From: Leucobacter komagatae | GTDB taxonomy: Bacteria > Actinomycetota > Actinomycetes > Actinomycetales > Microbacteriaceae | Assembly: GCF_006716085.1 (NCBI RefSeq) | Contig: NZ_VFON01000001.1 | Coordinates: forward strand, 2,232,001 to 2,296,000 | Direction: 5' to 3' | DNA length: 64,000 nucleotides | In this document: positions 49,668 to 58,802 of the stretch, piece after piece | Layout of the letters: each line of letters starts with the position of its first letter | Position numbering within the stretch: position 1 is the stretch's first letter | Notes under the pieces: generated by a model | What the model was told of the DNA's origin: nothing | Databases searched by the model: none | What the model saw: the letters and a program-made list of their open reading frames with translations, nothing else | Position numbers and translations under genes: made by a program

Positions 49668-50568
49668 AGTGCACCCACTTCTTCTGCAGTCGGAACTGGA
49701 CCGCGGTGATGATGATGATCAGTGCGAACAGGATCCATGCACCGGCCGCGGCGAGGCCGAGCTCCTGGTACTTGAAGCCCTGGTTGTAGATCCACATGAC
49801 GAGCGGGGCGGTGGCGTTGCCAGGGCCGCCGCCAGTGAGCATTTGCGGTTGCACGAAGACTTGCAGCGAGGTGATCATCGTCATGATCGTTGCGAAGAAG
49901 ATCGACGGGGAGATCATGGGGATCGTCACGCTCCACAGCAGGCGGAAGCCCTTCGCACCGTCGATGCGGGCGGCCTCCATCACGCTCTCTGGGAGCTGCT
50001 CGAGCGCCGCCGAGAAGATGAGCATGTTGTAGCCGAGGCCCTGCCAGACGCTCATGACGACGACCATGATCATCGCCCAGTTCTTGTCGGCGAGGAAGTT
50101 CGGCAGTTCGAGGCCGAACCAGGTCTGCGCGAGGCCGTTGAAGAGCCCCTGCGGCTGCAGCAGCATCTTCCAGACGAGCACGTTCGCGACCATCGGGGTG
50201 ACGACCGGAATGAAGAAGAGCACCCGCAGCGCGCCGCGGCCGCGAATGCGCGGGCCGAGCGCGACGGCGAGCAGCAGCGAGAGGATCACGCTTGCAGGCA
50301 CGTACAGCACCGTATACACGAGGGTGTTTCGAAGCGCTGGCATGAATGCCGGATCCTCGAAGAGGCGGGCGTAGTTCCCAATCCCGATGAAGGTGCGTTC
50401 GCCAAACGTCGGCCAGTTGAAGAAGCTCATCACGACGGACAAGACAACCGGAACGATCGTAAACAGAGCGAGGCCCACCAGGGCCGGGCTTGCAAAGCCC
50501 AGCGCCTGGCGCGCCTCCATCTTGGCGAACGACCGACGGCTGCGCTGACGCGCCTGCAGTGTGGTCAT
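49657..50568 (-). CDS. Carbohydrate ABC transporter permease (CUT1, MalF-like)
   Basis: 303 residues, six predicted membrane segments, with the EAA loop VMEAARIDGAKGFRLLWSVT near 205-225. The N-terminus (MTTLQARQRSRRSFAKMEAR) is short and basic. It starts 30 bp after the lipoprotein gene. It forms the membrane channel together with the downstream MalG-like subunit. Substrate specificity follows from context only. Confidence 0.93.
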   Translation of the reverse strand: MTTLQARQRSRRSFAKMEARQALGFASPALVGLALFTIVPVVLSVVMSFFNWPTFGERTFIGIGNYARLFEDPAFMPALRNTLVYTVLYVPASVILSLLLAVALGPRIRGRGALRVLFFIPVVTPMVANVLVWKMLLQPQGLFNGLAQTWFGLELPNFLADKNWAMIMVVVMSVWQGLGYNMLIFSAALEQLPESVMEAARIDGAKGFRLLWSVTIPMISPSIFFATIMTMITSLQVFVQPQMLTGGGPGNATAPLVMWIYNQGFKYQELGLAAAGAWILFALIIIITAVQFRLQKKWVHYEH

Positions 50569-50598
50569 TCTGTTCTACTTACCTAGTTGTGTGGTGAA

Positions 50599-51855
50599 TC
50601 AGTTGCTGAACTGCTTCTGAGCAGTCTCGAGCACGGTACGCATGTCGGCCTGGCCGTTGTAGACGCTCACGAGCTCGGGCTGCACGAAGGTGCCGACCTT
50701 TGCCCAGTTGTCCGAGACGCGCTGGCCCTCGACGTCCTTGAAGGCCTCGTCGAAGACGGCCTTCACCTGATCGCGGTACGCCTCGTCAAGCGACTCGAAG
50801 TAGAGCGGCTGGCTCTCGGCGCGTGCCGGGTAGCTGCGGCCGGAGGACGCGACGTAGTCCTGTGCGTCCTTGCTGAGCAGCGAGCCCATGACCTTGAGCG
50901 CGGCTTCCTTGTTCTCGCAGGTCTCGGCGATGCCGAAGCCCGAGCCGAGCACGAGGCTGAGGTTGCCGTTCGCGCCGGTCGGCAGCGGCGCAAGGCCCGC
51001 CTTGAAGCCGGCGTCGTTGGTGAGGTAGCCGACCGCGTTCCAGGTGCCGTCGACGGCCATCGCCGCGTTCTCGCTGGTGAACTGGTTCTCGCCCCAGCCG
51101 CCGTCGGATGCAGACGCGACGGGCGCCGCGACCTTCTGCTCGGTGACGAGCGACGCGTACCACTCGGCAGCGTCAGTGAAGGCCGAGTCGCCGATCTGCA
51201 GCTCGCCGTCTTCGGTGACGGGCTGGGTGCCCGACTTCGCGATCGGAAGCGCCTGCCACTGGAAGTCGCCCATGCCGATGCCGAAGCCGTACTTGCCGCC
51301 GGTCGTTGCCTTCTTGGCGGTGGCCTCAAAGTCCTCGAAGCTCCAGCCAGCCTTCGGCAGGTCCGCGCCCGCGGCCGTCAGCTGATCCTCGTTGTAGTAC
51401 GTGACCATGGTCGAGACGTCGAACGGCAGGCCGTACATGTCGCCCTTATTCTCGAGGATCTCGGTCGCGCCCGGCGCGAAGTCGTCCTTGCTCAGGCCGG
51501 CGGTCTTCAGGTCCTCGTCGGTGAGCTTCACGAAGCCGTCGGTGTAGCTGGACAGCATGCCGCTGTTCATGCCGGTAACGCAGGCCATGTTGCCCGATGC
51601 CATGTTGGTGGTGAGCTTGGTGAAGAAGTCACCCCACGGCGCGGTGCGGAGCTCGATCTTCAGGTCAGGGTTCTGCTCCCGAGCGATCTTGAGCTGCTCG
51701 TTGAGCGCGGTCGTGTCGTCTTCCGAGCCCGCCCACATGTCGATCACGATTGTGTTGTCGTCCTTGGGTGCAGATCCGCTGCCGCTGCAGCCGGTGAGCA
51801 CCGCGGCCGCACCAACGGTCATGGCCACGAGTGGCACCAGGTTAATCTTCTTCAT
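50599..51855 (-). CDS. Carbohydrate ABC transporter substrate-binding lipoprotein
   Basis: 418 residues from the ATG after GAGGAGG. A lipoprotein signal peptide with lipobox LTGC (Cys about 22) is followed by a Gly/Ser spacer and a family 1 solute-binding fold ([49 protein letters not shown]). It captures fucosylated sugars, by context, at the outside of the membrane. It is first in the eight-gene operon and is divergent from the ROK repressor. A 45-residue in-frame extension upstream contains the operator region and is not coding. Confidence 0.94.
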   Translation of the reverse strand: MKKINLVPLVAMTVGAAAVLTGCSGSGSAPKDDNTIVIDMWAGSEDDTTALNEQLKIAREQNPDLKIELRTAPWGDFFTKLTTNMASGNMACVTGMNSGMLSSYTDGFVKLTDEDLKTAGLSKDDFAPGATEILENKGDMYGLPFDVSTMVTYYNEDQLTAAGADLPKAGWSFEDFEATAKKATTGGKYGFGIGMGDFQWQALPIAKSGTQPVTEDGELQIGDSAFTDAAEWYASLVTEQKVAAPVASASDGGWGENQFTSENAAMAVDGTWNAVGYLTNDAGFKAGLAPLPTGANGNLSLVLGSGFGIAETCENKEAALKVMGSLLSKDAQDYVASSGRSYPARAESQPLYFESLDEAYRDQVKAVFDEAFKDVEGQRVSDNWAKVGTFVQPELVSVYNGQADMRTVLETAQKQFSN

Positions 51856-51879
51856 TGAACGCCTCCTCAGGCATCGGAT

Positions 51880-51912
51880 AAGTTTGTTCGAGCGTCGTAC
51901 AAAGTTTGTTCG
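51880..51912. promoter_or_regulatory. Direct-repeat operator of the importer operon
   Basis: AAGTTTGTTCG occurs twice in direct orientation, at 51880-51890 and 51902-51912, exactly 22 bp (two helical turns) apart, 25 bp upstream of the lipoprotein gene. It is the probable site of the divergently encoded ROK repressor, placed to cover the promoter. A related AGTTCTTTTGAGCG lies upstream of the second fucosidase (54501-54514). Confidence 0.65.
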
Positions 51913-52063
51913 GCTTCGACAGATGTCATATTGCCAGAAGATTCCCGTCTCGACAAATACCTGTTTTTTGGCGTTGCCGAATCGAAACATTTGCGCGTAT
52001 ATGGCCTTTCGCTCCGCGGACAGTGCGGGCTAGACTTCTACCAAGATCGAAGAAAGTTGGAAC

Positions 52064-53200
52064 GTGCCACTCTCACCGAACCCCCTCGATGACCAGAACC
52101 GTCGGATCGTCGAGCTTGTCGCCGGCGGGCAGGCGGCTTCGCGCAGCGAGCTTGCCAAGATCCTCGACGTCGCCGTCTCGACAGTCTCCCTGCGCGTGCA
52201 GGCGCTCATCGACGCCGATGTGTTGCGCGAGGACGGCCACGGCAATTCGAGCGGGGGCAGGCGGCCACGCCGGCTACGCGTGAATGTCGCCGAGGCCCGG
52301 ATCCTCGCCGCCGAGCTCGGCGGCGGCCACGCCCGCATCGGCCTCCTCGATCTCACGGGCAAACTGCACGCGTCCGAGACCATCCCCATCAACATCGCCG
52401 CCGGCCCGGAAGAGACCCTCAAGAAGGTCGCCGCCGGCTGCCGCGCACTCGCCGGCGACACGGAGATCCGGGCGATCGGAATGGCACTGCCGGGCCCAGT
52501 CCGGCTGCAAACTGGCAGCGTCGACCAGCCATCGCGCATGCCTGGCTGGCAGGGCTATCGGGTCCGCGAACGCCTCACCGAACTCCTCGGCGTCCCCGCC
52601 GTCGTCGACAACGACGCGAACCTCATGGCGCTCGGAGAGCACCACCGGCGACTCTCCCCCGCCGAAGACAGCATCACCGTCAAGGCGGGCACCGCGATCG
52701 GCAGCGGGATCATCGTGCAGGGCGCGATCCATCGCGGGGCGACCGCCGCGGCCGGCGACATCACGCACACGCAGATCGACCCGACCCTCAATGAGCCCTG
52801 CTCCTGCGGAAACCGCGGCTGCCTCGAGACCGTCGCGAGCGGCGCGAGCCTCGTGCGCCAGATGGGAGAGCTCGGCCAGAGCGTGCCCGACGCCGCCGCG
52901 GTCCTCGCGCTCGCACGGGACGGCGACCCGACCGCGACAACCCTCATCCGCACCGCGGGAACCCATCTCGGGCAGGCGCTCTCCGGGGTCGTGAACTTCT
53001 TCAACCCCCACGCCGTGTTCCTCACGGGCAGCCTGAGCGCGAGCGAACCGTTCATCGCCGCCGTGCGCAGCCGCGTCTACGAGGCCTGCCACCCGCTCGC
53101 GACGCAGACGCTGCTCATCGAGGCGGCCGCGTCCGGGCAGGACGCCGCGCTCTACGGCGCGGCGCGGATCGCGCTCGACGCCGTCGATCTCACCGCCTAG
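52064..53200 (+). CDS. ROK-family transcriptional repressor
   Basis: 378 residues from GTG. N-terminal winged HTH (RIVELVAGGQAASRSELAKI, then LDVAVSTVSLRVQALIDADV) followed by a ROK sugar-binding domain with GDITHTQIDP and the zinc motif CSCGNRGCLE in full form. The domain retains NDANLMALGE. Divergent from the importer operon with the direct-repeat operator between them, so it is probably its sugar-responsive repressor. It ends 4 bp inside the convergent second fucosidase gene. Confidence 0.93.
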   Translation: MPLSPNPLDDQNRRIVELVAGGQAASRSELAKILDVAVSTVSLRVQALIDADVLREDGHGNSSGGRRPRRLRVNVAEARILAAELGGGHARIGLLDLTGKLHASETIPINIAAGPEETLKKVAAGCRALAGDTEIRAIGMALPGPVRLQTGSVDQPSRMPGWQGYRVRERLTELLGVPAVVDNDANLMALGEHHRRLSPAEDSITVKAGTAIGSGIIVQGAIHRGATAAAGDITHTQIDPTLNEPCSCGNRGCLETVASGASLVRQMGELGQSVPDAAAVLALARDGDPTATTLIRTAGTHLGQALSGVVNFFNPHAVFLTGSLSASEPFIAAVRSRVYEACHPLATQTLLIEAAASGQDAALYGAARIALDAVDLTA

Positions 53201-54483
53201 CTAGACACACCGTCGGCCAGGCGCAGCTCGATGACGGGCATGAGCACGTCGGGGCGCTGCACCGGCAGGTGCACCGTGAGCGTGCCAGCGGGCTGACCGG
53301 CGGCCTCCATCTGCGACCCCTCAGAGTTCGGATCGCTCTCCGAGGTGCGCAGCCAAGAGCCGTCGTGCAGCAGCCGCGTGAACGTCACCTTCCCTGCGAG
53401 GCCCGGCAGGTGCACGTAGCCGAGCGGCCAGGTCGCCAGGTGCAGGTAGAGGCGATCACCGCGACGGGTGTACGCGCCCTCGCGCGGCGGCTCGAACTCC
53501 GCGTAGCCTGCCCCCACAATCGCCCCGCGGTGAAGCTCAGTCCACTCCCCGAGCGTCTCGAGCACGGCGCGGTCGCGGGGTGAGATCCCCCCGCGCCCGT
53601 CCGGCCCGATGTTCAGCAGCATGTTGCCGCCCATCGAGACGGAGTCGGTGAGCATCTGCGCGAGCAGCGGTGCCGACTTCTGATCGAGGTTGTCTCGGTG
53701 GTACCCCCATGAGCCGTTGATCGTCTGGCACGCCTCCCAGCGCACGAGCTCGCCGCCTCGCCGCACCGGCTCGGTCGGCTGGTACTGCTCGGGTGTGTAG
53801 AAGTCTCCCGGGATGCCGAGGCGATCGTTGACGAGCATGTTTGGCTGGAGCTCACGGCACATCGCGAGCATCGCCTCAGAATCCCAGTCGGCCGGCCCCT
53901 TGCCGTCCCAGCCGTCCTTGTGCTCCGGGTAGCTGAAATCGAAGAACATGTAGTCAATCTGGCCGTACTCGGTGAGCAGCTCGCGCAGTTGCGCGTGCAT
54001 GAAGGCGCGGTAGCGCTCCATGTCGCGGCCGGCGTTGAGCTCCTGTGCGTTGTCGTCGTCCCGGCGCGGGTGCACCCAGTCGATGAGGAAATCGGGGTGA
54101 TGCCAGTCGATGAGCGAGAAATACAGGCCAACACGGAGCCCCTCGGCGCGAAGCGCGTCGACGTGCTCGCGCACGAGGTCCCGCCCGCAGACGGCGTGCG
54201 CAGTGAAGTCTGACTGGCGCGAGTTCCACAGCGCGAAGCCCTCGTGGTGCTTCGTCGTCAGCACGACGTAGCCGGCGCCGAGACGCTTCGCGGTTCGCGC
54301 GATCTCGCCGGCGTCGAAGCGATCAGGATCGAAGTTCTCGACGTACGGCAGGTACTCGGCGGCGGTGAGTCGCTCGTAGTTTTGCACCCACTCGTGGCGG
54401 GCGGCGACGCTGTAGGCGCCGAAGTGCACGAACATTCCGATGCGCGCCTCGTCGAACCACTGATGCTCAGGCTGTGAAGACAT
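53197..54483 (-). CDS. Alpha-L-fucosidase, GH29 (second copy)
   Basis: 428 residues, no signal peptide. Start of barrel FDEARIGMFVHFGAYSVAAR (about 10-29), TTKHHEGFALWNSRQSDF (about 76-93), nucleophile D182 in YMFFDFSYPEH, and GNMLLNIGPDGRGGISPRD at the barrel end; a C-terminal beta-domain follows. It is much diverged from the first copy, so it probably differs in linkage preference rather than being a recent duplicate. It is monocistronic and convergent with the ROK repressor. The ATG was chosen over an upstream in-frame start since MSSQPEHQWFDEARIG is the usual beginning. Confidence 0.9.
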   Translation of the reverse strand: MSSQPEHQWFDEARIGMFVHFGAYSVAARHEWVQNYERLTAAEYLPYVENFDPDRFDAGEIARTAKRLGAGYVVLTTKHHEGFALWNSRQSDFTAHAVCGRDLVREHVDALRAEGLRVGLYFSLIDWHHPDFLIDWVHPRRDDDNAQELNAGRDMERYRAFMHAQLRELLTEYGQIDYMFFDFSYPEHKDGWDGKGPADWDSEAMLAMCRELQPNMLVNDRLGIPGDFYTPEQYQPTEPVRRGGELVRWEACQTINGSWGYHRDNLDQKSAPLLAQMLTDSVSMGGNMLLNIGPDGRGGISPRDRAVLETLGEWTELHRGAIVGAGYAEFEPPREGAYTRRGDRLYLHLATWPLGYVHLPGLAGKVTFTRLLHDGSWLRTSESDPNSEGSQMEAAGQPAGTLTVHLPVQRPDVLMPVIELRLADGVSS

Positions 54484-54603
54484 GCGCACAATCTTCACAC
54501 AGTTCTTTTGAGCGCGCTCGTCAAAACTCGCGAGTCGCCCGGGCTCGCGCAGGCGGCACCCGATCGGCGTTGGGTTATTGCCCCGGGAAGCCCTCGACCT
54601 CAA

Positions 54604-54668
54604 CCCCCAAATATTCTTGTGCCCCTCATTTTCCGGGGAAAAATGAGGGGCACAAGAATATTTGGGTA
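54604..54668. repeat. Dispersed palindromic element, copy 2
   Basis: Perfect 27-bp stem (54606-54632 with 54640-54666) around a 7-base loop CCGGGGA; the arms begin CCCAAATATTCTTGTG. The outer CCCCCAAAT and the inner TGC-C-TCA layout are shared with 35616-35680. It lies 30 bp past the chorismate mutase stop, so it may act as terminator, but its length and lack of a T-run suggest a mobile palindromic unit. Confidence 0.7.
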
Positions 54669-54697
54669 AGAATGGCCGGCGCTGGGCGTGCGGCCGG

Positions 54698-55006
54698 CTA
54701 CGCCTCGTCGCGCGAGTCCGCGGCGATCGCGGTGTGGTGCTGGATCACCTCGGCGACAACAAAGTTGAACCACTTCTCGGCGAACTCTGGGTCGAGGTTC
54801 GCGGCCTCCGCGAGGCTCCGCAGCCTGGCGATCTGCCTCGCCTCGCGGGCAGGATCGGCCGGGGGCATCGCGTGCTCAGCCTTCAGCTGGCCGACCTCCT
54901 GCGTGCACCGAAAGCGCTCCGCGAGCATGTGCACGAGGGCAGCGTCGATGTTGTCGATGCTCGACCGGAGTCGCCCGAGGCGCTCCTCAGGAGTGGGGCT
55001 CGTCAT
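54698..55006 (-). CDS. Chorismate mutase (AroQ class)
   Basis: 102 residues, all-helical AroQ fold. The N-terminal helix RLGRLRSSIDNIDAALVHML with Arg and Asp, FRCTQEVGQLKAEHAM with the Lys/Arg pair and the last helix place active-site residues as in monofunctional mutases. It makes prephenate from chorismate for Phe/Tyr synthesis. It follows purA by 41 bp on the same strand and probably shares the transcript. GAAGGAG lies 8 bp before the ATG within a short tandem duplication. Confidence 0.9.
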   Translation of the reverse strand: MTSPTPEERLGRLRSSIDNIDAALVHMLAERFRCTQEVGQLKAEHAMPPADPAREARQIARLRSLAEAANLDPEFAEKWFNFVVAEVIQHHTAIAADSRDEA

Positions 55007-55015
55007 CGCTCTCCT

Positions 55016-55075
55016 TCTCAGCTCAGCAGATCTTTGCTCAGCAGGTCTCAGCTCAGCAGGTCGTGCAGCTCGACA
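55016..55075. repeat. Partial 30-bp tandem duplication at the purA 3' end
   Basis: TCTCAGCTCAGCAG is present at 55016-55029 and 55046-55059, 30 bp apart; a third shorter CTCAGCAG lies between. The second copy spans the purA stop. The first copy lies at the chorismate mutase ribosome-binding site. Confidence 0.75.
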
Positions 55076-56334
55076 ACCTGCTCGCGCTCCGGGCCGACGC
55101 CGACGGCCGAGAACCGGGCGCCGCTCATGGCCTCGAGCGCGCGGATGTAGTCCTGCGCGTTCTTCGGGAGCTCCTCAAACGTGCGGCAGTCCGAGATGTC
55201 CTCGTCCCAGCCCGGGAACTCCTGGTAGATCGGCTTCGCGTGGTGGAAGTCTGACTGGTTCACCGGCATGTCGTCGTGGCGAACGCCGTTCACGTCATAG
55301 GCGACGCACACCGGGATCGACTTGATGCCCGAGAGCACGTCGAGCTTCGTGAGCACGAAGTCCGTGACGCCGTTGATGCGGGCCGCGTAGCGCGCCATCG
55401 GGGCGTCGTACCAACCGCAGCGGCGCGCGCGACCGGTGGTCACGCCAAACTCGCCGCCCTTGGTCTGCAAGAACTCGCCCATCTCATCGAAGAGCTCGGT
55501 CGGGAACGGCCCGGATCCTACGCGCGTCGTGTACGCCTTGATGACCGCGATGATGCGATCGATCTTGTGCGGGGGAACGCCCGAACCGGTCGCGGCTCCG
55601 CCGGAGGTCGCGTTCGAGCTCGTCACGAAGGGGTAGGTGCCGTGGTCGATGTCGAGCATCGTCGCCTGGCCAGCCTCGTAGAGCACGGTCTTGTCGTCGG
55701 CGAGCGCGTTGTGCAGCAGCAGGCCGGTGTCGCAGACCATGGGCTCGAGGAGCTCGCGGTACGCGAGTAGGTCGTTCACGACCTCGTCGGCGTCGATCGC
55801 ACGACGGTTATAGATCTTGACGAGCACCTGGTTCTTGAAGTCGAGCGCTGCCTCGACCTTCTGACGAAGGATGCCCTCGTCGAAGATGTCCTGAATACGG
55901 ATGCCGACGCGGTTGATCTTGTCTGCGTAGGCGGGGCCGATGCCGCGACCGGTCGTGCCGATCTGGCGCTTGCCGAGGAAGCGCTCGGTGACCTTGTCGA
56001 GCGTGCGGTGGTACTCGGTGATGACGTGCGCGTTCGCGCTCACCTTCAGCTTGGAGACGTCTACGCCGCGCTCCTTGAGCGCGTCGAGCTCGAGCTTGAG
56101 CACCGCGAGGTCAACAACAACGCCGTTGGCGATGACCGGCACGACGCCCGGGGTCAGGATGCCCGAGGGGAGCAGGTGCAGCGCGTATTTCTGGTCGCCA
56201 ATGACGACCGTGTGACCGGCGTTGTTACCGCCGTTGAACTTTACGACGTAGTCAACGCGGCTCCCGAGCAGGTCGGTTGCGCGACCCTTTCCCTCATCGC
56301 CCCATTGGGCACCGGTGATCAGTACAGCGGGCAT
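55048..56334 (-). CDS. purA: Adenylosuccinate synthetase
   Basis: 428 residues, the family length. Converts IMP, aspartate and GTP to adenylosuccinate in AMP synthesis. WGDEGKG (catalytic D13) and GHT (H41) are in place, as are [28 protein letters not shown] and [15 protein letters not shown]. The ATG follows GGAAGGGG; a 26-residue in-frame extension upstream is rejected. Downstream is chorismate mutase. Confidence 0.98.
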   Translation of the reverse strand: MPAVLITGAQWGDEGKGRATDLLGSRVDYVVKFNGGNNAGHTVVIGDQKYALHLLPSGILTPGVVPVIANGVVVDLAVLKLELDALKERGVDVSKLKVSANAHVITEYHRTLDKVTERFLGKRQIGTTGRGIGPAYADKINRVGIRIQDIFDEGILRQKVEAALDFKNQVLVKIYNRRAIDADEVVNDLLAYRELLEPMVCDTGLLLHNALADDKTVLYEAGQATMLDIDHGTYPFVTSSNATSGGAATGSGVPPHKIDRIIAVIKAYTTRVGSGPFPTELFDEMGEFLQTKGGEFGVTTGRARRCGWYDAPMARYAARINGVTDFVLTKLDVLSGIKSIPVCVAYDVNGVRHDDMPVNQSDFHHAKPIYQEFPGWDEDISDCRTFEELPKNAQDYIRALEAMSGARFSAVGVGPEREQVVELHDLLS

Positions 56335-56417
56335 CTCAGCCCCTTCCTTCGCACTAGGCAGATACCGACCCAGTCTAGCGGAGGCTCGCTTTCCATGCCC
56401 GGGAGGCGTCATGAAGC

Positions 56418-56464
56418 GGCCCCGCGGCGCGCCCAGACAGGGTGTCTGGGGGTGCCGCGGGGCC
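56418..56464 (-). terminator. Hairpin terminator after dps
   Basis: Nested inverted repeat, outer GGCCCCGCGGC/GCCGCGGGGCC and inner CCCAGACA/TGTCTGGG around GGG, 30 bp downstream of the dps stop. There is no long T-run, but the stem is strong. Confidence 0.75.
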
Positions 56465-56494
56465 GACTGAGACGCTGACGCTGCAGAGCGTCAG

Positions 56495-56986
56495 CTATGC
56501 CTCAGCGATGTGGGAATGGAGGAACCAGCGATCCTTATCGAGCTGCTGGGCAATTGCGATCGCGATGTCTTGACTCACCGGGTCGATTTCCTCGAGCCCC
56601 TCGATCGCGCGATAGATAGTCGCGAGCGTGGCGTCGAGCTGCGCGACCATCTCGCGCACGGTAACGTCGGACTGCTGGAACCCGGGCGACAGCTCGGGCG
56701 TGGTTGTACGCGCGGCGACCGTCGCGATGCGGGAGTCGATGGGAAGGCCGAGGGCGACGATCCGCTCGGCGACCTCGTCCGCGCCGGCCTGGGCGTTCGC
56801 AACGACGGTGTCGAGGAACTCGTGAACACCGATGAAGTTCGCTCCGCGCACGTGCCAGTGCGCCTGCTTGGCGTTGACGTGGAGGGCGACGAGATCCTGA
56901 ACAACCGGGCTCAGGTACTGGGCGACCCCACTCGGGCGATTCATGTCGCCCTGCGCGGCCGGGATGCGGGCTTCTTGCATAGTCAT
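56495..56986 (-). CDS. dps: Dps-family ferritin-like protein
   Basis: 163 residues, one four-helix bundle. Ferroxidase residues lie in KQAHWHVRGANFIGVHEF LD and the helix with AGADEVAERIVALG (His, His, Asp, Glu). Dodecameric iron storage and DNA protection in stationary phase or oxidative stress is the family role. The N-terminus is short and not Lys-rich, so direct DNA binding is less sure. It is monocistronic with a hairpin after it. Confidence 0.94.
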   Translation of the reverse strand: MTMQEARIPAAQGDMNRPSGVAQYLSPVVQDLVALHVNAKQAHWHVRGANFIGVHEFLDTVVANAQAGADEVAERIVALGLPIDSRIATVAARTTTPELSPGFQQSDVTVREMVAQLDATLATIYRAIEGLEEIDPVSQDIAIAIAQQLDKDRWFLHSHIAEA

Positions 56987-57148
56987 ACTGGCTTCCCTTC
57001 TCTCGGGAGCGCCCGTACGTGCCGGGCACTCGGTATGACCAGGCTACGTGCTGAATCTGGGCACTGGCCTAAGAATTCGGTGAGTGTTTGGCAGGAGCTG
57101 GCTAGGCTATGACCAAGTCGACACGGATCGTTCACCGCGAGGGGAAAC

Positions 57149-58129
57149 ATGGCCAGCAGACGCATTGTCATCGGGGGCGCCTCGGGGTTTCTCGGGTCGA
57201 AGCTCCGGGAGGAACTCGCCCGAGACGGCTGGGACGTCGCGACGATCGGCCGCAGCGGGGCCGACGCGACGTGGGGAGACCAGGCCGCGATCCTTCGCCT
57301 CATTGACGGCGCCGACGCCGTGATCGGGCTCGCAGGCAAGAGCGTCGACTGCCGCTACAACGATGCGAACCGCGACGAGATCCTGCGCTCACGCGTCGAC
57401 ACCACGCGCGAGCTTTCAGCTGCGATCGCGGCGAGCGCTCGGCCGCCGCGGGTGTGGCTGAACTCGAGTACGGCCACGATCTACAGGCACGCGATGGACC
57501 GTCCACAAACCGAGGCGCACGGCGAACTCGGCGCCGGGTTCTCCGTCGACGTCGCGAGGAACTGGGAGCGGGAGTTCTTCGCCGCCGACCTTCCCGGCAC
57601 GCGCCGCGTCGCGCTCAGGATCGCGATTGCCCTTGGAGACGGCCCAGCCACCAACACGCTGTTCAGGCTCGCCCGGCTCGGGGTCGGCGGGCCGCAGTAC
57701 GACGGTCCGTGGTTTCCGCACCGGCGCTACCGCGGGATCGGGCCGGACCCGACCGAGCCGAGCGCCAGCTGGCACCGCACCCGCGGCCGGCAGAGGTTCA
57801 GCTGGGTGCACATCGACGACATCGTGGGGGCGGTGCGCTTCGCGCTCGACACCGAAACACTGAGTGGCCCCGTGAACGTGGCGTCGCCCGGCCCGAGCGA
57901 CAACCGCACGGTCATGCGAGCGCTGCGCCGCACCGTTGGGGCTTGGATCGGGTTGCCCGCGTTCCGCTGGATGCTCGAGCCCGCGACCTGGGTGCTGCGC
58001 ACCGAGTCCGAGATGGTGCTCAAGAGCCGCTGGGTAGTGCCCGAGAAGCTACTTGAGGCGGGCTACGAGTTCGCGTGGCCGGAGCTTGAGCCGGCGCTGC
58101 GCGACGTGTGGGCGGGTCGGCGGGGGTAG
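57149..58129 (+). CDS. TIGR01777-family NAD-dependent epimerase-like protein
   Basis: 326 residues. N-terminal Rossmann GGASGFLGSKLREEL (about 8-22), the family phrase GLAGKSVDCRYN and NSSTATIYRH; the C-terminal part has FSWVHIDDIV and NVASPGPSDN. Short-chain extended family, often with a DUF1731 C-terminal domain. The substrate is not known for any close member. ATG with CGAGGGG upstream. Divergent from dps. Confidence 0.9.
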   Translation: MASRRIVIGGASGFLGSKLREELARDGWDVATIGRSGADATWGDQAAILRLIDGADAVIGLAGKSVDCRYNDANRDEILRSRVDTTRELSAAIAASARPPRVWLNSSTATIYRHAMDRPQTEAHGELGAGFSVDVARNWEREFFAADLPGTRRVALRIAIALGDGPATNTLFRLARLGVGGPQYDGPWFPHRRYRGIGPDPTEPSASWHRTRGRQRFSWVHIDDIVGAVRFALDTETLSGPVNVASPGPSDNRTVMRALRRTVGAWIGLPAFRWMLEPATWVLRTESEMVLKSRWVVPEKLLEAGYEFAWPELEPALRDVWAGRRG

Positions 58130-58296
58130 CGCCTGCGGCTCGGGCCTGTGCTTGGCCTGGGTCCTTCTGCCCTCCGCCACACCATATTCGCACCAGCACA
58201 CCTTTCTGACGTGGATAAGGATGTGATCTCGCAAGAACCATGTGCGCAGCCCCACCGGAGAGCACCTTTCTCGCCAGAAGACCCGAACCCCGCCGT

Positions 58297-58317
58297 TGGC
58301 AAGGGCCTCTCTTGCCA
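58297..58317 (+). terminator. Weak hairpin between epimerase and HNH gene
   Basis: TGGCAAG / CTTGCCA stem of 7 bp with a 7-base loop. Apart from this I see no gene or other feature in 58130-58367. Its role as terminator of the epimerase gene is uncertain. Confidence 0.35.
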
Positions 58318-58367
58318 GGAACAGGCAGTTTGGCAGGGCGGGCTGGAGCTGCGGGTACGGTTGAAGC

Positions 58368-58802
58368 GTGCAGCCCCGACGCAAGTACCCCAAGACGCGG
58401 TCAGCCGCGACGAGCGCCCGATACGCGAAGCGACGCAAGAATCGGCTAGCCCGCGTCGACAACGACCTCACCGACGACCAGTGGCAGACCCTGCTCGAGG
58501 CCTGGGGGCGCTGCGCCTACTGTCAGGGAGACGGCGCGGCACTGCAACGGGACTGCGTGCAGCCAGTTTCTCGGGGCGGGCGGTACACGCTCGGCAACGT
58601 CGTGCCTGCCTGCGCCTCGTGCAATGCGAGCAAGCACAACTCCGAGGTCACGAGTTGGCTGAGGCGAAAGAAGCTCGACGAGCGCGCGTTCCTACTCAGG
58701 CACGCAACTATCCTGCAGCAGCTACTCCCCACTGAAGAAGAGACCGCAGCGTCAATGGAGCACGCTGCGGACGAACGACCCGCGGAAGAGTCCGCCAGCT
58801 AA
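58368..58802 (+). CDS. HNH endonuclease
   Basis: 144 residues from GTG. Zinc pairs CAYCQG and CASCNASK flank the HNH core DCVQPVSRGGRYTLGNVVPAC, where the first His of the motif is Asp-Cys-Val (a diverged DCVxP form common in McrA-like proteins). The N-terminal 30 residues are very basic. It is not next to phage or restriction genes. It probably is a stand-alone HNH nuclease of unknown role. Its stop overlaps the convergent lipoprotein's 3' end by 4 bp. Confidence 0.85.
   Translation: MQPRRKYPKTRSAATSARYAKRRKNRLARVDNDLTDDQWQTLLEAWGRCAYCQGDGAALQRDCVQPVSRGGRYTLGNVVPACASCNASKHNSEVTSWLRRKKLDERAFLLRHATILQQLLPTEEETAASMEHAADERPAEESAS

Noticed and set aside
50599-51990. A longer substrate-binding protein with a 45-residue N-terminal extension
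   Set aside because: The extension covers the operator repeats, and the inner ATG has GAGGAGG and begins a perfect lipoprotein signal peptide.
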